DNA of 64,000 nucleotides from Rhizobium sp. CFBP 8762. Lineage in GTDB: Bacteria; Pseudomonadota; Alphaproteobacteria; Rhizobiales; Rhizobiaceae. A program made the position numbers and the translations under genes. The notes under the pieces are model-generated. The model was not told where the DNA came from and made no database searches. It worked only from the letters and a program-made list of their open reading frames with translations. The stretch spans positions 1 to 64,000 of the forward strand of contig NZ_JACYUD010000010.1 of the NCBI RefSeq assembly GCF_014841565.1, given 5' to 3'. Positions 8,665-16,144 of this stretch are shown here, in pieces; the stretch's first letter is position 1; each line of letters starts with the position of its first letter.

Positions 8665-10196
8665 TCCTGTCCCTGCATATTTCCAGTTGCGGCGCGCACC
8701 AGCGTTTCGGCGTTCAATTGGTCTCGCTCGAACAAGCCAGCACTTAAACCCTCATGCATGACTAGCACCCGGTCCGACATGCCCAATATCTCCGGCAGTT
8801 CGGAGGAAATCATGATGATGGATAGCCCTTCCGCCGCCAGTTCACTGATAAAGCCGTGCACCGCCGCCTTGGAGCCGATGTCGATCCCCTTGGTCGGTTC
8901 GTCCAGAATGATTACTTTTGGCCGGGTCGCGAGCCATTTGCCGATCACCACCTTTTGCTGGTTGCCACCTGATAGCGTGCCGACAGGCACAGACAGGGCA
9001 GCCGCGCGCAGGTCCAGCCGCTCCGCATAGGTGCGCGACAGTTTGAGTTCTTCCGCCGCGCGTAGAAAACCGCTGCGCGACGTGCGCGATAGTGACGGCA
9101 AGGACATGTTCTGAAAAATCGGCATGGGCAGCGCCACCCCGTGGCGGCCACGCTCTTCGGGCACATAGACAATACCAGCCGCAATGGCATCTGCCGAGGA
9201 GCGGATGCTTAAGTCCTTGCCGTCCATGGTCAGGCGACCGCTGGATGGCCGGGAAATGCCGAACAGCGACTGGCAAATTTCCGACCGCCCCGCGCCGATC
9301 AGCCCATACAGCCCAAGTATTTCACCGCGACGCAGATCAAACGAGATGTCGCGATACTCCGTCTCGTGGCAATAGTTCTCAACAGTGAGAACGGGCCTGC
9401 CGATGGCTACATCCACCTTGGGAAAAGCTTTGGCAACATCTCGCCCTACCATCAGGCGCACGATTTCGTTCTGGCCCGCATCGGCCAGTTGTCCTGCCCC
9501 CACCGATTGCCCGTCACGAAAAACCACGTAGTTTTCCGCGATTTCGTAGACCTCATCGAATTTGTGGCTGATAAACAGAATGGCTTTGCCCTGCGCCTTC
9601 AACCGCGTCACGATGCGGAAAAGGTCGTCAATTTCCTTGCGCGACAGGGCCGCCGTTGGCTCATCCATGATAACAATGCCGGATTCCACCGACAGAGCCC
9701 GCGCGATGGCTACCAGATGCCGCTGAGCAATCGACAAGTCCCGCAGCCGCATGGCCGGGTCTATTTCCGTTTCCAGTGCCTGCAACAGGCTGGCCGCCTT
9801 GGTATTCATCGTCTTCCAGTCGATCAGCCCGAAACGCGTGCGCGGCGCATGACCCAGATAGATGTTTTCACCCACCGTCAGATCATCAAACAGCACGGTT
9901 TCCTGATGAATGGCTGTCACACCGGCGTCAATCGCGCCTTGCGCATTGGTGAATGTTACCGGCTGGCTATCCAGCAAAATTTCACCCTCGTCAGGCTGGT
10001 AGATGCCGGTCAGAATTTTGACGAGCGTGGATTTTCCTGCGCCGTTTTCCCCGATCAGCGCTGTTACCTCACCGGCTTTCAGCGCAATATTGACCCGGTC
10101 CAGCGCCTTGATGCCCGGAAATATCTTGGAAATGCCGCGCATCTCCAGCCGTGGAGCGGCCATGTCGACGGCTGGCTGTCGAAGAGCTGTGGTCAT
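8661..10196 (-). CDS. rhaT: Rhamnose ABC transporter ATP-binding protein (two ABC domains)
   Basis: 511 residues holding two tandem ABC domains, as in RbsA/AraG/XylG-type sugar importers. The first domain has Walker A GENGAGKST near residue 51 and Walker B GIVIMDEPTAALS near 173. The second has the degenerate GLIGAGRSE in place of a full Walker A, a known feature of this family, then LSGGNQQKV and VIILDEPTKGID. It powers RhaPQ from the cytoplasmic face. The gap to the upstream rhaS gene (111 bp) contains a strong hairpin, so it may be expressed less than the binding protein. Confidence 0.93.
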   Translation of the reverse strand: MTTALRQPAVDMAAPRLEMRGISKIFPGIKALDRVNIALKAGEVTALIGENGAGKSTLVKILTGIYQPDEGEILLDSQPVTFTNAQGAIDAGVTAIHQETVLFDDLTVGENIYLGHAPRTRFGLIDWKTMNTKAASLLQALETEIDPAMRLRDLSIAQRHLVAIARALSVESGIVIMDEPTAALSRKEIDDLFRIVTRLKAQGKAILFISHKFDEVYEIAENYVVFRDGQSVGAGQLADAGQNEIVRLMVGRDVAKAFPKVDVAIGRPVLTVENYCHETEYRDISFDLRRGEILGLYGLIGAGRSEICQSLFGISRPSSGRLTMDGKDLSIRSSADAIAAGIVYVPEERGRHGVALPMPIFQNMSLPSLSRTSRSGFLRAAEELKLSRTYAERLDLRAAALSVPVGTLSGGNQQKVVIGKWLATRPKVIILDEPTKGIDIGSKAAVHGFISELAAEGLSIIMISSELPEILGMSDRVLVMHEGLSAGLFERDQLNAETLVRAATGNMQGQE

Positions 10197-10272
10197 GTTG
10201 GAGTCCAGGTTGACGTATGTTCAGGCATAATCTGGTTGATCCTCGTTCACTCCGGTCGGATCAAGCCGGTGA

Positions 10273-10298
10273 CGATCCGGTGACGTGCCACCGGATCG
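10273..10298. promoter_or_regulatory. Intercistronic hairpin between rhaS and rhaT
   Basis: A perfect 10-bp inverted repeat, CGATCCGGTG (10273-10282) and CACCGGATCG (10289-10298), with a 6-nt loop lies 9 bp after the rhaS stop. There is no U-run, so it is more likely an mRNA 3'-end stabiliser or attenuator than a full terminator. Confidence 0.6.
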
Positions 10299-10307
10299 CC
10301 ATGCGCA

Positions 10308-11309
10308 TCAAAATACTTTAGAGAATTCGTCGATGTTCGACGCGTTGTAGATGAACGGGTCGGCCATGGCCGCTTCGCCGCCTTCACCTACCTTGATCTT
10401 GCCCATGCGCCCGGCTTCGATTTCAGCGCCGACCGCTGCGTCCGTATCGCCCTTGACAAGATGATAGGCGATTTCTGTAATGGAATAGCCAAGATCGATC
10501 GGGTTCCAGATCGCAAATTCCTTGGTCGCCCCGGACTTGATCGCACCGGCCATTTCCGAAGGAAGACCCAGACCCGTCACGTAGACTTGACCGATCTTGC
10601 CCGCATCCTTTACCGCCTGCGATGCAGCCAACACGCCCACCGTTGTTGGCGCTACGATAACTTTCACATTCGGCTGCGACGTCAGGATGCCCTGTGCTTC
10701 GCGATAGCTTTTGTCGGCCAGATCATCCCCGTAAACCGTGGTGACGAGATTGAGGCCCGGAAAATCGCCCATCTGCTTCTTCATTTGCTCAATCCAGATA
10801 TTCTGGTTTGTGGAGGTCGTTGTGGCCGACAGGATTGCAAAATCACCCTTGCCATCGGGCAAATGGTTTTTCACCAGTTGCAGGCACATCTTGCCGATCA
10901 GCGCATTGGATGATGGCGTCAGGTGCATGATACGGCCTTCTGCGGCCACGCCGGAATCCCAGGAAACGACCTTGATACCACGGCTCATCGCGCGCTTCAG
11001 CGCCGGGACCACAGCATCCGGATCATTGGCGGAGATGGCGATTGCGTCCACCTTCTGCGCAATCAGCGCATTGATCACTTCAATCTGGCCTTCTGCGGTG
11101 GTGGATGTAGGGCCGGTATAGATTACCTCTACACCACCTAGCTCTTTCGCTGCTTCCTGCGCGCCCTTGTTGGCAGCTTCAAAAAAGCCGTTGCCAAGCG
11201 ATTTGGCCACCAGACCAATTTTTATATCGGCAGCGTTGGCCATACCAACTGCCGCCAGTGTTGCGATTGCAAAGGCCACGCCCGCGGCCAGTGTCTTGAA
11301 CCTGTTCAT
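10308..11309 (-). CDS. rhaS: Periplasmic rhamnose-binding protein
   Basis: 333 residues from the ATG at 11309, chosen because GGGAGGAGA precedes it; the open frame continues 5 codons upstream without a site. The signal peptide ends at MANA. The mature protein is a Peripla_BP_4 sugar-binding protein of the RhaS/LsrB type, with the KIGLVAKSLGNGFFEAANKG first strand and helix, the AISANDPDAVVPAL segment and a C-terminal AGRMGKIKVGEGGE. It delivers L-rhamnose to RhaPQT. It is the second gene of the operon, 45 bp after rhaR, and a hairpin separates it from rhaT. Confidence 0.93.
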   Translation of the reverse strand: MNRFKTLAAGVAFAIATLAAVGMANAADIKIGLVAKSLGNGFFEAANKGAQEAAKELGGVEVIYTGPTSTTAEGQIEVINALIAQKVDAIAISANDPDAVVPALKRAMSRGIKVVSWDSGVAAEGRIMHLTPSSNALIGKMCLQLVKNHLPDGKGDFAILSATTTSTNQNIWIEQMKKQMGDFPGLNLVTTVYGDDLADKSYREAQGILTSQPNVKVIVAPTTVGVLAASQAVKDAGKIGQVYVTGLGLPSEMAGAIKSGATKEFAIWNPIDLGYSITEIAYHLVKGDTDAAVGAEIEAGRMGKIKVGEGGEAAMADPFIYNASNIDEFSKVF

Positions 11310-11354
11310 AATGTCTCCTCCCAATGAACCCGATGTATCATCCCCGAACCGGCA

Positions 11355-12164
11355 TCATGCCGTCAACGAGGCCGTCTCTCTCCCCGCCGCCGTCGCTTTC
11401 GCCACAACGAGCGTAATTCCTGCGTTTTCAATCATCGTGCGGGAGGCATCGCTGATGCCTTCGTCCGTGATGATCGTGCTGACCCGTTCCAGCGGACATA
11501 ACAGCAGGCTGGACCGCCGGTCGAACTTCGATGAATCAACCATCACCACCAGTTCATCGGCTTGATTGATCAGTTTCTGCTCGCTTTGGATAATCAGCGC
11601 ATCCGATTCCATAATTCCCAGCGGTCCCACCCCCTGCGCGCCCATGAACATGCGCCGGGCCGAAAAATTCCGGGTCGCGTCATTGTCAAAGGGTGACAGG
11701 ATCAGGCTCTGTTCGCGATAGATGGCGCCGCCCGGCACCGTCACGGTGCTTTTGGAATGCTTCACCAGATGCTCGGCGATGGCGAAGGAATTGGTCATGA
11801 CCTGCAAGCGGCGCGCCGCCATGAAGTGCACCATCTGGAAAGTCGTCGTCCCGCCATTGATAATAATGGCGTCACCTTCCGCACACAAATCCACAGCAGC
11901 GCGTGCAATGGCGCGCTTGGCGGACGCGTGCTCCGTTTCCGATACCCGGAATGGCCGCCCCGCAAGGTTACCGAGCTGCGGTGGATGCAACGCTTCCGCG
12001 CCGCCGCGCACCCGCCGCAACTTGCCTTGCAGGTGCAACGCCGCAATATCGCGCCGGATCGTCGCCTCGGACGCCTCCGTCAACCCGGCAATATCCAGCA
12101 CGGTTACGACAGGCTTCTCCTGTATCGCGCTCAAGATAATGCGGTGGCGTTCACGTTCGTGCAT
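11355..12164 (-). CDS. rhaR: DeoR-family regulator of the rhamnose operons
   Basis: 269 residues: an N-terminal DeoR winged helix with SEATIRRDIAALHLQGKLRRVRGG near residues 31-54, followed by the DeoRC sugar-phosphate sensor domain with the NGGTTTFQM motif near residue 102. The ATG at 12164 has an AGAGGAG ribosome site. It is the first gene of the leftward rha operon and is divergent from rhaD, so the 201-bp gap between them holds both promoters and its own operators. By analogy with Rhizobium leguminosarum RhaR it should respond to a rhamnose pathway intermediate; that is family knowledge, not visible in the sequence. Confidence 0.9.
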   Translation of the reverse strand: MHERERHRIILSAIQEKPVVTVLDIAGLTEASEATIRRDIAALHLQGKLRRVRGGAEALHPPQLGNLAGRPFRVSETEHASAKRAIARAAVDLCAEGDAIIINGGTTTFQMVHFMAARRLQVMTNSFAIAEHLVKHSKSTVTVPGGAIYREQSLILSPFDNDATRNFSARRMFMGAQGVGPLGIMESDALIIQSEQKLINQADELVVMVDSSKFDRRSSLLLCPLERVSTIITDEGISDASRTMIENAGITLVVAKATAAGRETASLTA

Positions 12165-12365
12165 CGGCTCTCCTCTTGTGCCCGATACTTGGCTGAAATC
12201 CAGCCGTTGTCAATCGTCTTCGCTCACGAACATTCAATGTCCGCCATTTTTGCGCGTTTATGATCGTTATAGATTGACAGACTTTGTGAAATTGGGCGAT
12301 ACCGGTGCAGGAACGATCAGGCTTGGTCAATGGCCGCCTGATCCTGAGGATTTTGGGAGGATACC
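12165..12365. promoter_or_regulatory. Divergent rhaR/rhaD promoter region
   Basis: 201 bp between divergent rhaR and rhaD. On the plus strand a perfect TTGACA (12274-12279) is followed after 18 bp by GATACC (12298-12303), a weak -10, and then by the GGGAGGATACC ribosome site of rhaD. I could not identify a convincing DeoR operator by eye. Confidence 0.45.
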
Positions 12366-14480
12366 ATGACTGGCACGCCAAACTTCGTTGAGAAGGCAGG
12401 CCTTCTTGACAACCGTTGGGATGATACCATTGCCGCGACACTGGATGAGCCCGGCAAGCTTCTTTACCGCTCCAATCTTCTGGGCGCTGACAAGCGCATT
12501 ACAAATTACGGCGGCGGCAACACCTCCGCCAAGGTTATGGAAACCGATCCCCTGACCGGTCAGCCTGTCAAAGTCCTGTGGGTCAAAGGCTCCGGCGGCG
12601 ATGTCGGCACTATTAAACTGGATGGTTTCGCGACGCTCTATCAGGACAAGCTGGATGCATTGAAAGGCATTTATCAGGGTGTGGCGGACGAAGACCGCAT
12701 GGTTGGCTTCCTGCCCCATTGCACCTTCAATCTCAACAGCCGGGCAGCGTCCATCGACACGCCCCTGCATGGTTTCGTGCCGTTTACCCACGTCGATCAC
12801 ATGCACCCGGACGCCATTATCGCCATTGCCGCCTCCAAAAATTCGCGCGAACTGACGCAGCAGATTTTCGGCAGTGATATCGGCTGGCTGCCATGGCGGC
12901 GCCCCGGTTTTCAACTTGGTCTGGATCTGGAAGCGTTCGTCAAGGCGAACCCGTCAGCCAAGGGCGTCGTGCTGGAGAGCCATGGCCTCTTCACCTGGGC
13001 CAATGATGCCAAGGTCTGCTATGAGTTGACGCTTGATATCATCAACAAGGCAATCGTCTGGTTTGATCAGCAGACCTCTGGCAAGACCATTTTTGGTGGA
13101 GCCGTAGCGCAGAGCTTGGCCCCCGATCAGCGTCGCGCAATTGCAGCCCGCCTTATGCCGGAAATTCGCGGCCGTATCGGCAAGGCGGAACGCAAGCTGG
13201 GCGACTTTGATGATCAGGACGCAGTGCTGGAATTTGTCAATTCCGCTCAGTTGCGCCCTCTCGGCCAATTGGGAACGTCCTGCCCGGACCATTTTCTCCG
13301 CACAAAAATTCGCCCGTTGATCGTTGATTTCGATCCCGCCAACCCGGACGTTGATACCATCGTCGCAGGGCTGGATGCGGCTTTGGAAGACTACCGGGCC
13401 GATTATGCCCGGTATTACAACGCCTGCAAGCACGATAACTCCCCGGCGATGCGTGATCCCAATCCGGTTATCTTCCTGATTCCCGGGGTTGGTATGCTGT
13501 CATTCGCTCGGGATAAGGCCACCGCGCGCATTGCGGGTGAGTTCTATGTCAACGCTATCAACGTCATGCGAGGCGCATCCACCGTCTCGGAGTATCAAGG
13601 GCTGCCGGAACAGGAGGCCTTTGATATTGAGTACTGGTTGCTGGAAGAAGCCAAGCTCCAGCGTATGCCGAAGCCAAAGAGCCTTGCGGGCCGCGTTGCA
13701 TTCGTTACGGGTGGTGCGGGCGGCATTGGCCGCGCGACCGCAGAGCGTCTGGTGGCTGAAGGTGCCTGCGTGGTTCTGGCCGATATCGATGCCGCAGCAC
13801 TCGACACCGCAAAACAGGATTTCACCAAACGCTTTGGCGCAGACAGTGTGCGCGGCGTCCATCTGGATGTAACCCGGGAAGACTCCGTCATCACGTCCTT
13901 CATCGAGGCCTGCGTCGAGTTCGGGGGCATTGATATTCTGGTGTCCAATGCGGGTATCGCATCGGCATCCGCGGTAGAGGATACGGAACTCAGCGTCTGG
14001 AACCGCAACATGGAAATTCTTGCGACCGGGTATTTCCTCGTTTCACGTGAAGCATTCCGGCTGTTCAAGCGTCAGAAAATCGGCGGCAATATCGTGTTTG
14101 TTGCGTCAAAGAATGGTTTGGCGGCATCCCAAGGTGCGTCGGCCTATTGCGCCGCAAAGGCTTCGGAAATCCACTTGGCCCGGTGCCTGGCGCTGGAGGG
14201 TGCCGATGCAGGCATTCGTGTCAACACGGTAAACCCCGACGCAGTGCTGCGCGGATCCAAAATCTGGAACGGCGAATGGCGTGAGCAGCGTGCGGCGTTA
14301 TCCAATCTCGCTGTGGACGATCTGGAGGAGCACTATCGCAAGCGCTCACTCCTGAAACTGAATGTTCTTCCAGAGGATATTGCCGAAGCCATTTACTTCC
14401 TCGCATCGGATGCGTCCGCGAAGTCAACCGGCAATATCATTAACGTGGATGCGGGCAACGCGCAGAGCTTTACCCGCTAA
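12366..14480 (+). CDS. rhaD: Bifunctional rhamnulose-1-phosphate aldolase / short-chain dehydrogenase
   Basis: A 704-residue fusion. Residues ~1-430 are a class II aldolase domain (motifs YGGGNTSAK, WVKGSGGD, HTHVDHMHPD-like FTHVDHMHPD and VVLESHGLFTW, which carry the metal and phosphate ligands). Residues ~440-704 are an SDR dehydrogenase with the NAD motif TGGAGGIG near 447 and the catalytic YCAAK near 591. The aldolase splits L-rhamnulose 1-phosphate into dihydroxyacetone phosphate and L-lactaldehyde; the SDR half probably oxidises or otherwise handles the lactaldehyde. This fusion is the normal RhaD form in rhizobia. It is the first gene of the rightward pair with rhaI and has a very strong ribosome site. 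Confidence 0.93.
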   Translation: MTGTPNFVEKAGLLDNRWDDTIAATLDEPGKLLYRSNLLGADKRITNYGGGNTSAKVMETDPLTGQPVKVLWVKGSGGDVGTIKLDGFATLYQDKLDALKGIYQGVADEDRMVGFLPHCTFNLNSRAASIDTPLHGFVPFTHVDHMHPDAIIAIAASKNSRELTQQIFGSDIGWLPWRRPGFQLGLDLEAFVKANPSAKGVVLESHGLFTWANDAKVCYELTLDIINKAIVWFDQQTSGKTIFGGAVAQSLAPDQRRAIAARLMPEIRGRIGKAERKLGDFDDQDAVLEFVNSAQLRPLGQLGTSCPDHFLRTKIRPLIVDFDPANPDVDTIVAGLDAALEDYRADYARYYNACKHDNSPAMRDPNPVIFLIPGVGMLSFARDKATARIAGEFYVNAINVMRGASTVSEYQGLPEQEAFDIEYWLLEEAKLQRMPKPKSLAGRVAFVTGGAGGIGRATAERLVAEGACVVLADIDAAALDTAKQDFTKRFGADSVRGVHLDVTREDSVITSFIEACVEFGGIDILVSNAGIASASAVEDTELSVWNRNMEILATGYFLVSREAFRLFKRQKIGGNIVFVASKNGLAASQGASAYCAAKASEIHLARCLALEGADAGIRVNTVNPDAVLRGSKIWNGEWREQRAALSNLAVDDLEEHYRKRSLLKLNVLPEDIAEAIYFLASDASAKSTGNIINVDAGNAQSFTR

Positions 14481-14492
14481 CGCAACGGTGGG

Positions 14493-14651
14493 CTACCGAC
14501 GCAGAATCACCCAGATGGCATGGATGATGCCGGGAACGTAGCCCATCAGCGTCAACAGAATATTCAGCCAGAACTGAAGACCAAGGCCAACCTGCAGGAA
14601 CACGCCAACGGGCGGCAAGAGGATGGCAAGAAGAATACGAAGAATGTCCAC
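14493..14651 (-). CDS. YqaE/Pmp3-family small membrane protein
   Basis: A 52-residue protein with the full Pmp3/YqaE layout: a first membrane helix (VDILRILLAILLPPVGVFLQ), the short G-L-G-x-Q-F-W loop, then a second helix (LNILLTLMGYVPGIIHAIWV) ending ILRR. The family is widespread and usually induced by salt, cold or membrane stress, and is thought to help keep membrane potential. The start is a GTG at 14651 with GAGG upstream. It lies on the opposite strand between rhaD and rhaI. An EcfG-like promoter (14691-14715) sits at the right distance. Identification from sequence is strong despite the small size. Confidence 0.88.
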   Translation of the reverse strand: MDILRILLAILLPPVGVFLQVGLGLQFWLNILLTLMGYVPGIIHAIWVILRR

Positions 14652-14690
14652 TGGCGCCTCACGGGAGTTGTAGGGGGTTTCAGGGATGAT

Positions 14691-14715
14691 AACGCATCAT
14701 ATGCGTTTTTGTTCA
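14691..14715 (-). promoter_or_regulatory. Candidate EcfG-type stress promoter for the Pmp3-like gene
   Basis: On the minus strand TGAAC, a 16-nt spacer and CGTT match the alphaproteobacterial general-stress sigma consensus GGAAC-N16/17-CGTT with one mismatch. The start codon at 14651 lies about 33 nt after the expected transcription start. Confidence 0.45.
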
Positions 14716-14739
14716 AATACCATAGGGGAGGAGCAATCC

Positions 14740-16029
14740 GTGGAAACCAGAATTTCGCCTGACCTCGTTCAGTCAGACAATGACGCACGCGCAAAAGCCC
14801 TGAATTCCGACTATCAGGCGTTAGGGAACAAGCTATCACGCAGCGGGATAGATATTGACGCAGTTACAGCCAAAGTGTCTGAATTCTTCGTTGCCGTTCC
14901 CTCATGGGGTGTCGGCACGGGCGGCACACGCTTTGCCCGCTTCCCCGGCATCGGCGAACCACGTGGCATTTTTGACAAGCTGAATGACTGTGCGGTTATC
15001 CAGCAACTGACACGCGCGACGCCCAACGTCTCGCTGCATATTCCCTGGGACAAGGCCGACCCGAACGAACTGCGTGACCATGCCACGGCGCTAGGGCTTG
15101 GCTTCGATGCCATCAACTCCAACAGTTTCTCCGATGCGCCGGACCAAACGCATTCCTATAAATTCGGCTCTCTCAGCCATGTGACACCGGAAACGCGTGC
15201 GCAGGCGGTGGAGCACAACATCGAGTGCATTGAAATAGGCGACGCACTTGGCTCAAAAGCGTTGACCGTCTGGATTGGGGACGGGTCCAACTTCCCCGGT
15301 CAAACCAATTTTACCCGCAGTTTCGAGCGCTACCTTGACGCCATGGGCGATATCTACAAAGCGCTGCCCGATGACTGGCGTATCTTCTCCGAGCACAAGA
15401 TGTATGAGCCGGCGTTCTACTCTACCGTTGTACAGGACTGGGGCAGCAACCTGCTGATTGCCCAGACCCTTGGCGAAAAGGCTTTCTGCCTTGTTGACCT
15501 CGGCCATCATGCGCCCAACACCAATATTGAAATGATCGTAGCCCGTCTGATCCAGTTCAAGAAACTGGGTGGCTTCCACTTCAACGATTCGAAATATGGT
15601 GATGACGATCTGGATGCCGGGTCCATAGACCCGTACCGCCTGTTCCTTGTCTTCAACGAACTGGTCGATGCCGAGCACCGCGGGGTTGAGAATTTCCATC
15701 CGGCCCACATGATCGACCAGTCGCACAATGTCACTGATCCCATCGAAAGCCTGATGGCCAGCGCCAACGAGATTCGCCGCGCCTATGCGCAGGCCCTGCT
15801 GGTGGACCGGGAAGCCCTGTCCGAATATCAGGATGATAATGATGCCATTATGGCAACTGAGACACTGAAACGCGCTTTCCGCACCGATGTGGAGCCCATT
15901 CTTGCACAAGCTCGCTTGCGGTCCGGCGGTGCCATTGATCCCGTGGCTGCCTACCGCGCCAGTGGCTACCGGGCCAAAGTGGGCGCGGAGCGGCCCGCAT
16001 CCAAGGCAGGCAGTGGCGGCATAGTGTAA
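14740..16029 (+). CDS. rhaI: L-rhamnose isomerase (Rhizobium type)
   Basis: 429 residues from a GTG at 14740, chosen because GGGGAGGAG precedes it; an in-frame ATG lies 54 bp upstream without a site. The protein is a TIM-barrel of the xylose isomerase-like superfamily, of the rhizobial RhaI type rather than E. coli RhaA. Motifs include WGVGTGGTRFARFPG near residue 55, HIPWDKAD near 105, the metal-site stretch FSEHKMYEPAFYSTV near 215, CLVDLGHHAPNTNIE near 250 and GGFHFNDSKYGDDDLDAGS near 280. It converts L-rhamnose to L-rhamnulose. It is the second gene after rhaD, with the Pmp3-like gene on the opposite strand between them. Confidence 0.94.
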   Translation: METRISPDLVQSDNDARAKALNSDYQALGNKLSRSGIDIDAVTAKVSEFFVAVPSWGVGTGGTRFARFPGIGEPRGIFDKLNDCAVIQQLTRATPNVSLHIPWDKADPNELRDHATALGLGFDAINSNSFSDAPDQTHSYKFGSLSHVTPETRAQAVEHNIECIEIGDALGSKALTVWIGDGSNFPGQTNFTRSFERYLDAMGDIYKALPDDWRIFSEHKMYEPAFYSTVVQDWGSNLLIAQTLGEKAFCLVDLGHHAPNTNIEMIVARLIQFKKLGGFHFNDSKYGDDDLDAGSIDPYRLFLVFNELVDAEHRGVENFHPAHMIDQSHNVTDPIESLMASANEIRRAYAQALLVDREALSEYQDDNDAIMATETLKRAFRTDVEPILAQARLRSGGAIDPVAAYRASGYRAKVGAERPASKAGSGGIV

Positions 16030-16035
16030 CGCGAA

Positions 16036-16093
16036 AGCATTTCCGGTAAAAAAGCGGAGTTGCTGTTACGTCCGGACAATGCGTCAACAAAGG
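16036..16093. repeat. Intergenic palindromic repeat, family 1, copy 1
   Basis: Begins AGCATTTCCGGTAAA and contains TTACGTCCGGACAATGCG, then CAACAAAGG. The same arrangement recurs inverted at 48584-48650 and partly at 37151-37241. It lies between the rhaI stop and the shared terminator. Confidence 0.7.
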
Positions 16094-16097
16094 TTAT

Positions 16098-16128
16098 AAA
16101 AAAACCCGCCTGAACCGGCGGGTTTTTC
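16098..16128. terminator. Bidirectional terminator between rhaI and ndvA
   Basis: AAAAACCCGCC (16100-16110) pairs with GGCGGGTTTTT (16117-16127) around TGAACC. A and T runs on both sides suit the convergent rhaI and ndvA genes. Confidence 0.9.
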
Positions 16129-16144
16129 ATTCGAAGCCTATCGT

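Noticed and set aside
9366-10283. A 305-codon frame opposite rhaT
   Set aside because: Antisense to an ATPase with complete ABC motifs; no domain and no ribosome site.
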